A stretch of DNA of 64,000 nt from Dendrophyllia cribrosa (taxonomy: Eukaryota > Cnidaria > Anthozoa > Scleractinia > Dendrophylliidae), in contig JAJLRJ010000008.1 in assembly GCA_024195265.1 (NCBI GenBank), positions 8,764,488-8,828,487 on the forward strand, read 5' to 3'. Position 1 is the first letter of the stretch. Every line of letters begins with the position of its first letter. Position numbers and translations under genes: made by a program. Of the stretch, positions 11,859 to 21,721 are shown one piece after another. Under the pieces are notes generated by a model, which saw only the letters and a program-made list of their open reading frames with translations, ran no database searches and was not told the DNA's origin.

Positions 11859-11950
11859 GTCTTGTACCGAATTTGAAGCCACAACGACTTCGAATAACTT
11901 CGCTAAATGGCGTCGGAATGGCTTCAACTGCTTCAAATTCGGTACAAGAC
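11859..11950. repeat. Inverted repeat with 20-bp arms
   Basis: GTCTTGTACCGAATTTGAAG at 11859-11878 is matched by its complement CTTCAAATTCGGTACAAGAC ending at 11950. The 51-bp loop itself contains CGACTTCG/CGAAG-type repeats. Likely a small MITE. Confidence 0.55.
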
Positions 11951-12222
11951 ACAAGTAAGCGACACATTTGAGGTAGGTAAACTTTATTTCAAAATAGATA
12001 GTTATTTACCCAATTTTAGAGAATCCGTGATTTTCCCATACATTTCTCTGTATACACAAGCTGTCGCATACACCACGTATGTAGAGTCGGCCGCCCGAAG
12101 GGCTCTCAAAAACACATAAATCAAAGTACCCTCTGGGCTATCTCCTGTAAGTTTTTCCCATCATGCAATGCTGTCAGATTATGTCTGGATATTGTTTTTG
12201 ATGTTGCAATTGGACTTTTAGG

Positions 12223-12435
12223 TTAGAGTGCGTGGTTTCTTGACTTCAATTTCTCTTTCGACAAGTAAGTTTCCATGTTATTGGCAATGGTTATGCAGTC
12301 CTCTTGTCTTGTGACTGGAGCAAGTTTCAGTACTTTCAACTCGTCTGGATTTTCACCTGGTTTATTATCAAGAGCTTCATACAAACATTGTGTTACTGTT
12401 GCCTTCCCTAAACCCACGCCACTACTTAAAGTGTC
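12223..12435 (-). pseudogene. Possible PIF1-like helicase fragment
   Basis: The minus strand reads SGVGLGKATVTQCLYEAL, then KVLKLAP. This resembles the P-loop block of PIF1-type helicases (usually GxGxGKS/T, then a segment ending LAPTG). The Walker A Ser/Thr is replaced by Ala and the sequence diverges after LAP. A stop lies shortly upstream. PIF1-like helicases in animal genomes often come from Helitrons or host PIF1 duplicates. The match rests on about 25 residues, so it is tentative. Confidence 0.35.
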
Positions 12436-13018
12436 AATTGATTCTCGTCGTTTTTAACAGAGAGTAACATATGGTAAAAAAAACGCCATTTGTTCTCTGT
12501 TGAAAGATTAAACAAGTTCTCTATAACTGTTATCATCCATACGATTAATTAGTAGCTTTTCATTATCAATTTTGCTGTAGAAAAAATTCCAGCATTACTT
12601 TAAAAAAGATTGGTCCCTTGGTGATTGTTATCTAAACATGGGTTAAAACAACCAAATAGTTCCCTGTACAGTATCTAACTGATCACGTTCCTTATTTTCA
12701 GGATCTCCCATAACTTTATGTAAGAGTTCTCCTTTCTTTTCTTTCAAATATAACATGTTTTATTTGCTCCAGTATAGGAACATGATAGGAGCTTATTACT
12801 CCTGAACATGATTGCATTTTCATTCTTAGATTTTTAATAGATACTTACATCCGTGATCATAAAACACTTTCTAACAAGTCTTGCACGCGGCAGGCTGTGG
12901 ACACATAATCACGGCCTATTTACTGATCCTAATATGTCCACAGCGGTAACATAAACTTCAGCCGATTGCCATTTATTTTGCAACACGAGTCAGCCAAAGA
13001 AACCCTAACAGTATATGC

Positions 13019-13983
13019 AAAGGAGGATTTTTCAGGTATCCCATGACGCCTAGCGCGTAATTATCGATCTTCCAGCGATGGTGAGTACACATGATGAAAT
13101 TTTACTGATCTTCGCGAGACATTTTCTTCGTTTCCAACGCGATAAAAGGTGAATCAAATCGTTATTTGGTTGCTATATACATTAAAGTTTACTTAGATAT
13201 CATTTGATCCGAGCCTGTTTGCCTATGTATCCCAATATTTTTGTCTTTGTTTCGAGTTGCATGCATGGCTGATCCGCTTCGTTCTTTGTTGTGTTTTAAC
13301 CCTTGATCTGTTTTGCCGTGTTTCGTTTTTAATCCTGGGGACATTAGCATATAATTACGCCTGATAGTGCCCGGAGAGTGACTCTTTTAAATGCAGTACA
13401 AGGTCCCCTTAAGTCCCCACGTTTTGTAGGAATTTATGCCCGTTGAATTTTGGTCAAAATTGGCGCCAAAACGTTGTTGAAATTCGCTTCGATCGCGTAG
13501 ATTCTTTGTTTTGGTTTTTATGGTCGAAGGAAAAATCGTATTTAGTGCAATTGCAGCTTCCTTTTATGAGTTTGGTCAAATCATATGATCGTTTGACACT
13601 TTCCTTCGCTTCGAAGCTAATAAATCGCTTGATGTTCATGTTTTTACAAGTGATATGGAAGATGGCAATATTTTTTCATCTACCGGAAATCCGGAAATCG
13701 AAGTCTAAATTGTCATCGATGCCTTTCAATTTGTCCGTGTTCAGAAATATACAAAGTCGCCGCTATCTTTACTGTTTGGGGAGGCAAACATTTACTAAAT
13801 ACCGTTGGGAACCTACAACAAGCCAGATTGGACGATGTGATATATGTTTAACTGCTAAAATCTACGCAGTGGACGATGCGCTCGTTTCGAGCAACTCCAT
13901 GGCAAATGACTGGTCACGCAATTTTCAGTTGATAATATAGTTCATGCGCGTTGCATCATGGGATACCTGAAAAATCCTCCTTT
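13019..13983. mobile_element. Non-autonomous Mutator-like (MULE) element, 965 bp
   Basis: Termini are near-perfect inverted repeats of about 31 bp: AAAGGAGGATTTTTCAGGTA at the left and its complement at the right, with one mismatch visible further in. An exact 9-bp duplication AGTATATGC flanks it (13010-13018 and 13984-13992). Nine-bp duplications with unrelated interiors are typical of MuDR/MULE transposons. An ORF-like stretch (13443-13940, no ATG at its 5' end) shows no transposase motif. Confidence 0.8.
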
Positions 13984-14167
13984 AGTATATGCCAGGACAG
14001 TGCAGCGAATACATAGAGAAATCCTCCAGGATCGTGTCATCAGAGAAATTATCCAAAGATCAATGGGTCAATATTATCGAGCAAAGTAGATAGATAATTG
14101 CGACTTGTCACATCCTAACAGTGATCTATAGCAAGGAACAAATATCTCGTAAACCTACTTGGGAAAG

Positions 14168-14530
14168 CTATTTTAAAACAGAAAAGTCATTAGCAAGGAT
14201 TAGTGTGGTGTCATCGTCGTACTGTGACACTTTGCTCTGTTTGTTATTCGAGCCTGGGATTTGAATTCCCTCAATGCTCGGTTCCCGGCAAATAGCTTGG
14301 CCTAGAGTCTCGGCTACAATGAGAGGCGACAAAGGATCGCCCTGTCTAACTCCTTCTTCAAGAACAAACGCTGGCGAAAACCAACCGTTGTTTGTGACAA
14401 CTTTAGTTATGTCTGTGTAAATAACTTTAAATTGATTACCCATCGCCGGAAATGCGGTCCCAGGTTAAAGCGATGTAGCACACGTTGTAAGAAATCGTAA
14501 TTCATGCGATCGAAAGCCTTTTCCTGATCG
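14168..14530 (-). pseudogene. LINE reverse transcriptase fragment (L1/Tx1-like), frameshifted
   Basis: The minus strand reads DQEKAFDRMNYDFLQRVL in one frame and then, after a frameshift near 14430, YTDITKVV...NNGW, GVRQGDPLSPL and QYDDDTTLI. These are the RT palm blocks of L1/Tx1-type LINEs. The catalytic YADD box has become YDDD. No endonuclease or RNase H region was seen nearby, so this is a short dead fragment. Confidence 0.8.
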
Positions 14531-17140
14531 CGACTGATCAATTTTCTTTGCATTGTACAATTTAAAACAAGCAGCGATGTCTGCTATTAAAAACATGTAC
14601 ACGGGTATTGAGAAGAATCGGCGATTTAATTTGAGATAAGTCGATATATTAAAAGCAAAACTTTCTAGAATTTTCTAGAATAATATCTTAACTTCCTAGG
14701 ATCATATTTCATATCTTTAATCTCTTGTCCAGAAGAATAAGCATTTTAAAACTCGTTGGCGTAACGCCACGAGTAATGAAGAATGTAAAACAGTCAACGT
14801 ATTCTTCGATTGTGGAGCAGTTACATTATTGGGGCTACATGTATGCTTCGAATTCTTAATTTCTTATGTACGCTTAAAGCCCGGTTTAACAAATGGTAGA
14901 GTTTGCTATCTTTTATAACCTTGAAGTTCCGGTTATGACAAGTGATATGACGTCACTTTGTGGTCAGTTTTATCTGTGAATGCGGTCAATACGCGAAGCA
15001 ATGTCTTTGACTTCAAACTCAGTATGGAAAATTAAACCGATCTGTGGACTTCAAATGGATTTTTCAACACTTCCATAAACGCTACACCATGATATAAATG
15101 TGAAGTCATTCGAGAAAGCGCCAGCCTTATAATTAATTCATCTATTCTTAATCTCAAAAACACTTGAAACAGAAAAACTTGTCCGCAGGTTACTAACCAC
15201 TTCTCGCCAAACTTAAAACCGGGGGAGATACTCTATATACTTTTTGGGGAGCATGTGCCGCTGGGACTCTAAAACCCTTACCCTATACAAAACCATACCC
15301 TTCACAGCCACACATACCTATATACCTTACAATAAAACTACCCCCCCCCCCCCCCCCCCCCCGGAAAAAGGGACACACGGCCAATTTATAGGTCGGGCTG
15401 CTTTGCTAAGCCCGACCAACAAAACATCATTGTAAATGCGTACCTCAAACTCTCTTTTCCCTTTCTTTAGGACGTAGTGCTATAAATAATACCAAATGTC
15501 CTGAAGCAACTAGTTTGACAGTTTGACAATCCCAAAGGATGTTAGCCCCGGATGTTAGCCAAGCGCGCTTCAGCGTGCCAAATATCTGACCAAAGTCTAC
15601 ATTAGGTCAAGATAAGATTACATTTACGTAACACGTTTTGACGCTCGATACAATTACCTACATGCTTCGAGCAACATGTTCCCAAAAAAACATAGAATTC
15701 GTAATCGTACGCCTTAAAAATCATTGCTATGCACGAGAGACATTAAACAGAATGTTACCTAACTGAAAAAATATATATACCGAGGCATTTTTCAAAACTG
15801 CGTGTATATGAAATTTAACACGCATATTTTTTTAGATTAAGGTCAAGTCAAGAAACCACTGTATTGAAATTATTGAAATAGCGAGAGCTTGAATTTTTGA
15901 TAAAATACGGCCAAATAAATTGCTCTCTCTTCTAACGTTCTCTAAAATCTCAGTTAACTAAATCAACCTATGAATATATGGCTTTGTCAGGCCACAATCG
16001 TGCGCTCGCTAAACAGCTTTCAAAAAATATCCCACTCGACTCTTGTGTTCTTATTGATAGCATCTAACAAAAATGTGCTAACAAAAATGCAACAAGAATG
16101 TCCCCACAAATTCACTAAAAAGTCTATTAATAGTATCTAACAAAAATTTTGCTAACAAAAATGCACAAAGAATGCATGTTAGACCACATTATACTCCTGT
16201 AAGTTAAAAATTAACTTACAGGAGATAAAAAGACGAAATTTGAGCTTGGGAAGCCTGTGGTTCCCTTTCCTAGACGTTAAACAGGAAGTTCCGGTAAAAA
16301 GGAAGCCTGACTTCGACTTCGCCATTGTCACCTTCAGTTGTCTATCAACCGCTTATACAGCCAACAAATGACCATGAACAGCATGCGTCATTACTAAGAT
16401 CATTACCACTAAATCAGTCATCATCTTATCATCATAGTTATATTTAAAAGAACGTCCGGTATGGTGTTTTCATCTGATTTAATGAGATTTTAGAAGCAAA
16501 TTTTATCTACAGGACGATCTGTTTAACCACGTTTCATGATTGAAAGATTCCTAACTTTGCATTTCACATGGCCAAAAAGTGTGCAATGAAGGAGGTGTCA
16601 TCCATTCTAGTTTTAAGATGTAATTTGCTTTTAGAATTCCACAATTCAGTGATTATTAATTGAACTCAAGCCAAAACAGTTTGCTGTAATAGCAATCAAC
16701 AAGACTCAGTGCTATCATTTGATCGGTATTACAAATGTGATGACTTGTCATTTTCAATCACATTTTTCTTGTCCTTAATTTTTGTATGAAATGCGATTTA
16801 TTTTAAATTCGACTACTGACGTTTTCACGTCCTCGGTTAACATAAAAGTAATCTAAAACGCTGACAATTTCTTCAACATTATAACCAACTTTTTCAAGTT
16901 TGATCACTGATGCAGGCTTCTGAAACTGGCTGTTGCTAGTCGCAAATGAGACCATAGGAAACCATGACTAAACCCGAAAATTTGTGTCCTTTCAAACCAA
17001 CTACTCCAAAAAGAGTGATAACGTAATGATACGATCTCAAAAGTCTGAATAGTAACTTGACTATTTAACATATGATAGGAAATTAAATAGCAACTATACT
17101 CTCTGTGTCACAAACAACTTTTAATTAAAGTTTTATTCAA
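14531..17140. other. Intergenic: no gene seen; simple repeats and hairpins
   Basis: A pure C run lies at about 15341-15361. A 46-48 bp block reading TCTAACAAAAAT...GCTAACAAAAATGC occurs twice, about 72 bp apart (near 16053 and 16125). A perfect 14-bp-arm hairpin lies at 16194-16224. No coding exon was recognised on either strand. Confidence 0.5.
16194..16224. repeat. Perfect hairpin, 14-bp arms, 3-nt loop
   Basis: CTCCTGTAAGTTAA, then AAA, then TTAACTTACAGGAG. It would form a perfect stem in either strand. No gene end lies near it, so it is not read as a terminator; it may be a remnant of a transposon end. Confidence 0.6.
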
Positions 17141-17349
17141 TTAACCCTGTAACTCCTAAGAGTACCAAAAATCCAAATTCAAGAAAAATACCAAATTTCA
17201 TTTTGTAAAATATTGAAAAACAAATGGTACCATGCAAATGTACTGCCGAAGAGGTTTCATTTGAATGGTCAAACCATAAGATTTCGTCCACAGACTCAAT
17301 AGTTAGAACTACACTACAAGTCTCAATACATGACTCTGGGAGTGAAAGT
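17141..17349 (+). repeat. Dispersed repeat, family R4, copy 1
   Basis: About 209 bp that match 28758-28972 in the same orientation. The shared sequence begins TTAACCCT, passes through GTAAAATATTGAAAA, GCCGAAGAGGTTTCATTTGA and CCACAGACTC, and ends GACTCTGGGAGTGAAAG. No coding potential. Confidence 0.75.
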
Positions 17350-18252
17350 AAATGAACTGACTTAGTTAATTTCTGCAGACGTTATCCTATCAGTCTGATG
17401 TAAATATTCTAGTGTCACCCGAAGATACGTTTGCTGCTGTTGAAATTGCATAAGTTTAAACAACAGGCTTCGACAAGGGGCAGACCTGCGATTTCACTCA
17501 TATATGAGGGGCGTGTTGGGTGATAATAAAAAATGTATCATTCATGAATGATAATCATGCCTTAACCGAATCACCAATCTTCCTTGTCAGAATTAATAGT
17601 CGCCCTGAATAATTTAGTATGCAACAGAAAGGTAAAGTTCCTGAACAAAGCCAACAGGTAAGAAAACACCTTTTGAATACATATTTATTATAACTTGTTC
17701 ACTTGTTTTCATACATGTCGATTTAAATGGTTCGAAACTGTTTGTTAATCAAAATGAGCGACCGAAGCAAGATAAGCAGCTAACGATCGTCAACAGGGCG
17801 GATATCTTAAAATAATAATCAAAAGTCAAGTTAACATTTCCAAGGGTCATAAATCACGGCTAATATTCCCAATCACATAAGCTATTAAATAATAAACAAT
17901 AGTTTTACGACCGTATTTGTTATGTTCGCGATACTGGCCATCTTTTCACCGGATGTAGTCTCTTGATCATCACAGACTATTTACGGTATGGCGAGATTTA
18001 TGACGTGAAAGAAAGGTCAAGTGGAGTCGGTTTAAAAACGAAAAGTATCACATGACATTTTTCAGGTGAAAATTATTTTCACACCCCCGCTTGTTAATTT
18101 TCATACATTTTTAACTGTTTTATAAGTGAATAACAACTTATTTTTCCAAAAACGGAATGTTCGGTGTAAAAAAAAAACAATTTTGTCTTCTTCGGGCGCA
18201 TAAAATACTAACGTGCTTGGCATTTAGTCGCTGTTATTGTTCGTTACTTACT
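17350..18252. other. Intergenic upstream of the poly(A) site of PTB gene B: nothing recognised
   Basis: AT-rich sequence without recognisable exons, long repeats or RNA genes. Confidence 0.4.
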
Positions 18253-18258
18253 TTTATT
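18253..18258 (-). terminator. Candidate poly(A) signal of PTB gene B
   Basis: TTTATT on the plus strand (AATAAA on the coding strand), about 95 bp downstream of the stop codon of the 18354-19445 gene. Confidence 0.5.
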
Positions 18259-18353
18259 GTGAAATATCGCTTATCACTGTCTCGCCTTTACTTTACATTA
18301 AATAATCTGTTAACATTCCTAAATAAGCCGGGAAGTCGACTAGCTATGAGTGT

Positions 18354-19445
18354 TTAATAAATGGGGGAACATGCACTCTGGAAACCTCCCCACACGTTCG
18401 GAGCGCTGTCATGGCGCTGGAAGCCATCCCAGTGATTTCCTGAGTGGTCATTGTTATCGATAGCGGAACTCGATCGACATTTTGATCTCAGTTCAGCGAA
18501 TTCAGTAAACTCTTCTTCCATTGCAGTATCTCCATTTCTGATAGGTGCTAAGACACGAGTAGCTGGAGTATCGACGGTCAGGGGAGATAGGGTCTTCACT
18601 GGTGCCCTCATTTTGCCAATCTGCGTGGGATCTGACATGCTCCTTGCATGCCTACGATATTCCGGGACTTGGAGTAGTGTTTTATTTTGAATGGACCTTG
18701 GTAATAAGGTAGTCGGGGTGCTTTCTTGATGGGAATTAAAACCATTTGTAACTTGTATACAAGGTTCTTTAGGCGAAGACATCAGTACACCATTGCAGTG
18801 TAACTGTTCATTTTTCTTCCGATTTTCGTCTGCAGATTTCATTTCCTTCCCTGCTTCGGCTATACCGTTGAAAAACGTGCTTTTCTGTTCACCATTCACG
18901 GTTGAGCGGCTACCCGTTGTTTCGTTTCCGTTTGACGCACTCCGGGCCAGAGACGCTTGGTAGCTTTCGTAGTTGATAACAAAAGCCAGCGAGAGCGCCT
19001 TGAAAGCGTCTTTTGCCTTGGCTTTGCTCTCGCATGTAAAGACAAATGCTTTGAAGGGACTCTCCGCTTTGTCACGTGCAACGAACACAAACGCCTTCTC
19101 GTAAAACTTGTCAATGTTACAAAATGTTATCTTCGTGATAGGAAAACTGGCAACCAGCTTACCACAAGCCTCATCGCTGACGCTCAGATTCTTTGAGCAC
19201 AATGTCAAAATCATTTTCTTCTGGGTCTTTCCGTTTTCTTTTTTTCTCTGCTGGTCAAACACTTCAGCCACGGGTTTCTCAGTCTTTCCGCTACCTGTCC
19301 CATGCGCACCGGCTACTTCTGTGGATCCAATGTAGCGGACAGCGAACTGAACCCCGGCTATTATGCGGTCCTTTGCGTCCGCTTCGCTGCCTGTGATTTG
19401 CTGGTGTCCTTTGCGAGCAAAAGTCGGACTTAGTTTGGAGAACAT
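18354..19445 (-). CDS. PTB-domain endocytic adaptor, LDLRAP1/ARH-like, paralogue B
   Basis: An intronless 363-residue ORF with ATG start (MFSKLSPTFARKG). The PTB/PID domain (about residues 28-170) keeps the fold motifs AGVQFAVRYIGST, KITFCNIDK, KAFVFVA and FKALSLAFVINYE. The tail holds E310-R320 (EEEFTEFAELR), matching the FxxFxxxR AP-2 beta2-appendage motif of ARH, and two WxxF motifs, W339-F342 (WDGF) and W352-F355 (WGGF), of the type bound by the AP-2 alpha appendage. The inferred role is a clathrin-coated-pit adaptor. It shares strand, intronless structure and about 80% PTB identity with the gene at 8765-9775. The linker between PTB and tail motifs is much more diverged. No clear clathrin box (L-phi-x-phi-[DE]) was found in either copy. 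Confidence 0.87.
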   Translation of the reverse strand: MFSKLSPTFARKGHQQITGSEADAKDRIIAGVQFAVRYIGSTEVAGAHGTGSGKTEKPVAEVFDQQRKKENGKTQKKMILTLCSKNLSVSDEACGKLVASFPITKITFCNIDKFYEKAFVFVARDKAESPFKAFVFTCESKAKAKDAFKALSLAFVINYESYQASLARSASNGNETTGSRSTVNGEQKSTFFNGIAEAGKEMKSADENRKKNEQLHCNGVLMSSPKEPCIQVTNGFNSHQESTPTTLLPRSIQNKTLLQVPEYRRHARSMSDPTQIGKMRAPVKTLSPLTVDTPATRVLAPIRNGDTAMEEEFTEFAELRSKCRSSSAIDNNDHSGNHWDGFQRHDSAPNVWGGFQSACSPIY

Positions 19446-20121
19446 TTTTTGATCACTCGTACTGCTGTTTGTCTTCAGGCGGTGTGACCGATGGCCTTGG
19501 AAAGAGCAAATGACACTTGATGCACGCCGATGTGCTATTTATAAACAAGTTGAAGTATTTTGTTATGATTTCCTGATTACTAAGCGTAATTGAATGACAA
19601 CCATGCCCAGCTGCTGCATGCCAAAACTATTTCGCAATCAGATAAAGGATCAAGTGCAAGTGTGGTGACAAATGCTATCGAGTCGGAGGATCAATAAAAT
19701 ATTTAAACTAACGAAAACAAAAAAGAAAGAAACGATCTTATCAAAACACACAAACTAAAGAACCGACTTTTACCCAATTGTTAGTTTCGACCTTTGTAGG
19801 AATACTATTTCCGACTGTTGTGGTGATACTGTGTTGGGGGTATCGTAGTTTTACAAACATGTCAATTAGTTTACTCTCGTGACAAGTATTCTCTGAATTA
19901 AAAAATGACGTAAAGACAATAATGGCATACGCCCCCAAATACGTCCCGTGGGGAAATCACGTGTAAAAATGTTGCAATTGGAAAAAGTCCGTTTTTCGCG
20001 TGAAGCACTGCACGCAGGCTACTTTTTACGACCTTATACGGTTTTAGTAAATTTTCAGACTCAAAAAACAACGACCAGTCCATTTTAAGGTATCAAGCGC
20101 GTGTTTACACAGTTTGCAACC
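19446..20121. other. Upstream region of PTB gene B: no further gene seen
   Basis: Leader resembling that of PTB gene A for about 30 bp, then AT-rich intergenic DNA. Minus-strand ORFs of 60-65 codons here show no family. Confidence 0.4.
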
Positions 20122-20194
20122 CAACCTCGTTCCCAGGGCTTTTCCCTTTTGCCCCTCCCAATTTTAAAAGGGAAAAACCCTGGGAACGAGGTTG
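20122..20194. mobile_element. Short hairpin MITE
   Basis: CAACCTCGTTCCCAGGGCTT at the left matches the complement ending CCCTGGGAACGAGGTTG at the right, with arms of about 29 bp and one indel. Another copy of the end sequence seems to start near 11640 (CCAACCTCATTCCCAG). Confidence 0.6.
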
Positions 20195-20842
20195 TTAACA
20201 ACCCTTCCACAGTGCCTAGGAAGTACTAGGCTCGATTACCAGCCGAGACCGGACGCGAGAAAGCGGCGGAAATCGAGCCTAAGGAAGTACATGACAAGCA
20301 GGTACAGACAGAAAAGCCAGAGTGCGAAGAGCGAGGAGAGAAGGCAAACTTTTACAGTGTAAGTTAAAACTTAGAAAAAGTTAAAAGAAAGAAGAAAAGA
20401 AGTTAAAACGGTTCACAAAAAAAATCATAAAACATTTCGCAATACCCAGGAGGTCAGGCAACTTAAAATAATTAATTATTTCGGGGAAAAGTCTTTCGCG
20501 AGAAAAGTTTTTCTAGGAAAGATTGAAGGTCTGATAAAAACGTCTTCGATTTCCTGGAATTGTTCGCATTTTACTGCGCATGATCTTTTCAAAAAATGTT
20601 CACGCCACCCCCACTAATGTCGGCGTCATTTCTTTTGACCTTTGAAATCGAGAAACGATTTTGCCCCTTTCGAAAGTCTGTTCCTTGATCGTAGTAGACG
20701 AAAAAGATATATTGTGTAACAGCAGCATGCACTAGCGGTAAAACTGTCTGAACTGGCTGAATATTAAAGTAAATCAACGCGTTCAATTAACTGACAGTCA
20801 TGATATACAGAAGTGAGTACAGATGATATCTGATCATGCCCT

Positions 20843-20912
20843 AGTCTCCTACACAGCCCTTATTTGTGACGTCACAAATTACGGCTGCGTAGCTTAGCTT
20901 AGGAGACTATAG
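20843..20912. mobile_element. Very short element (70 bp) with 9-bp target duplication
   Basis: It begins AGTCTCCTACACAGCC and ends with GGCTGCGTAG...GGAGACTATAG, an imperfect inverted repeat. An exact 9-bp repeat TCATGCCCT flanks it (20834-20842 and 20913-20921). The 9-bp duplication suggests mobilisation by a Mutator-type transposase. Confidence 0.6.
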
Positions 20913-21267
20913 TCATGCCCTGGGTTATGCCAAAGCCATGTTGCGAACATGTGGCCGCTATAAAAAGTTTGCGAATTGTCATTGTGAGTTGCAACCCATT
21001 TCCATCTCGGCCATCTGGAACCCATGCAAGAGCACTGGTAGAGTAATTTTAAACAAAACTGGACCATTAATGGGTTTCCACCGATTTAAATATGTTTAAG
21101 GGTTTTTAAGTAACGCCAAAACTAATCAAAGGTTCCTATGAGCCAATTCGTGAATCCGAAATGCTCTAAATAAAAGATTATTCATGGTATATAGAAGATC
21201 CACATTGTAATGTGGATTTTAAAGTGACTTTTAGCGGCGTCGCCGCTGTAAATAATTTTAATGACAA

Positions 21268-21555
21268 TGTCGGAAATTGTGCGGTGTTTTTATTACCATT
21301 ATCTTTGTAAACATTATTTTAAGCTTTATTTGATTAAGCGACGTGATTTAAAAGAAGTGTTAAGTGACGTTGGAACCTGATAGCCTTGAACTTTGGAACT
21401 GAAAGTACAAAGAACAATAGAAAGGAGAAATAGAGAAGGGATTGTAATGTACTGTGAGAATCAAGAAGAGACGGGGAGAAAGAAATAAAACAAGTGAATC
21501 GGGATTTCTGTGAGTGTGTTAGATTATCATTCAGCTTTGGAGGAAATTCCTAACA
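21268..21555 (+). repeat. 5' LTR of the BEL/Pao element
   Basis: 288 bp, TG...CA ends, 5' partner of the 3' LTR. It should carry the element's promoter; no clear TATA box was recognised. Confidence 0.93.
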
Positions 21556-21721
21556 CAACTGGCACCTCCGACGGGACATATTGGGATTTTGGCTCGAACA
21601 AGAGCAAGGGATTTGCGAAAAATCAAGTACATAGCTACGTGATCAAGGGATTCGCTGGGATTTGGCAGTCTGACTTGGCAAATCGGCCAAAACAACGCTA
21701 AAGCTAATAAAGGCCAACGCG

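Noticed and set aside
13443..13940. 165-codon open stretch inside the MULE
   Set aside because: Starts without ATG and has no transposase or other motif; kept only as possible captured DNA in the findings.
16194..16224. Perfect hairpin as a transcription terminator or microRNA precursor
   Set aside because: Stem is only 14 bp, no gene ends nearby, and it is shorter than a cnidarian pre-miRNA.
20222..20280. Hairpin GGCTCGATTACCAGCC...ATCGAGCC as a tRNA
   Set aside because: No anticodon arm or T-loop consensus (GGTTCGAxxCC) in the right place; it is just an inverted repeat.
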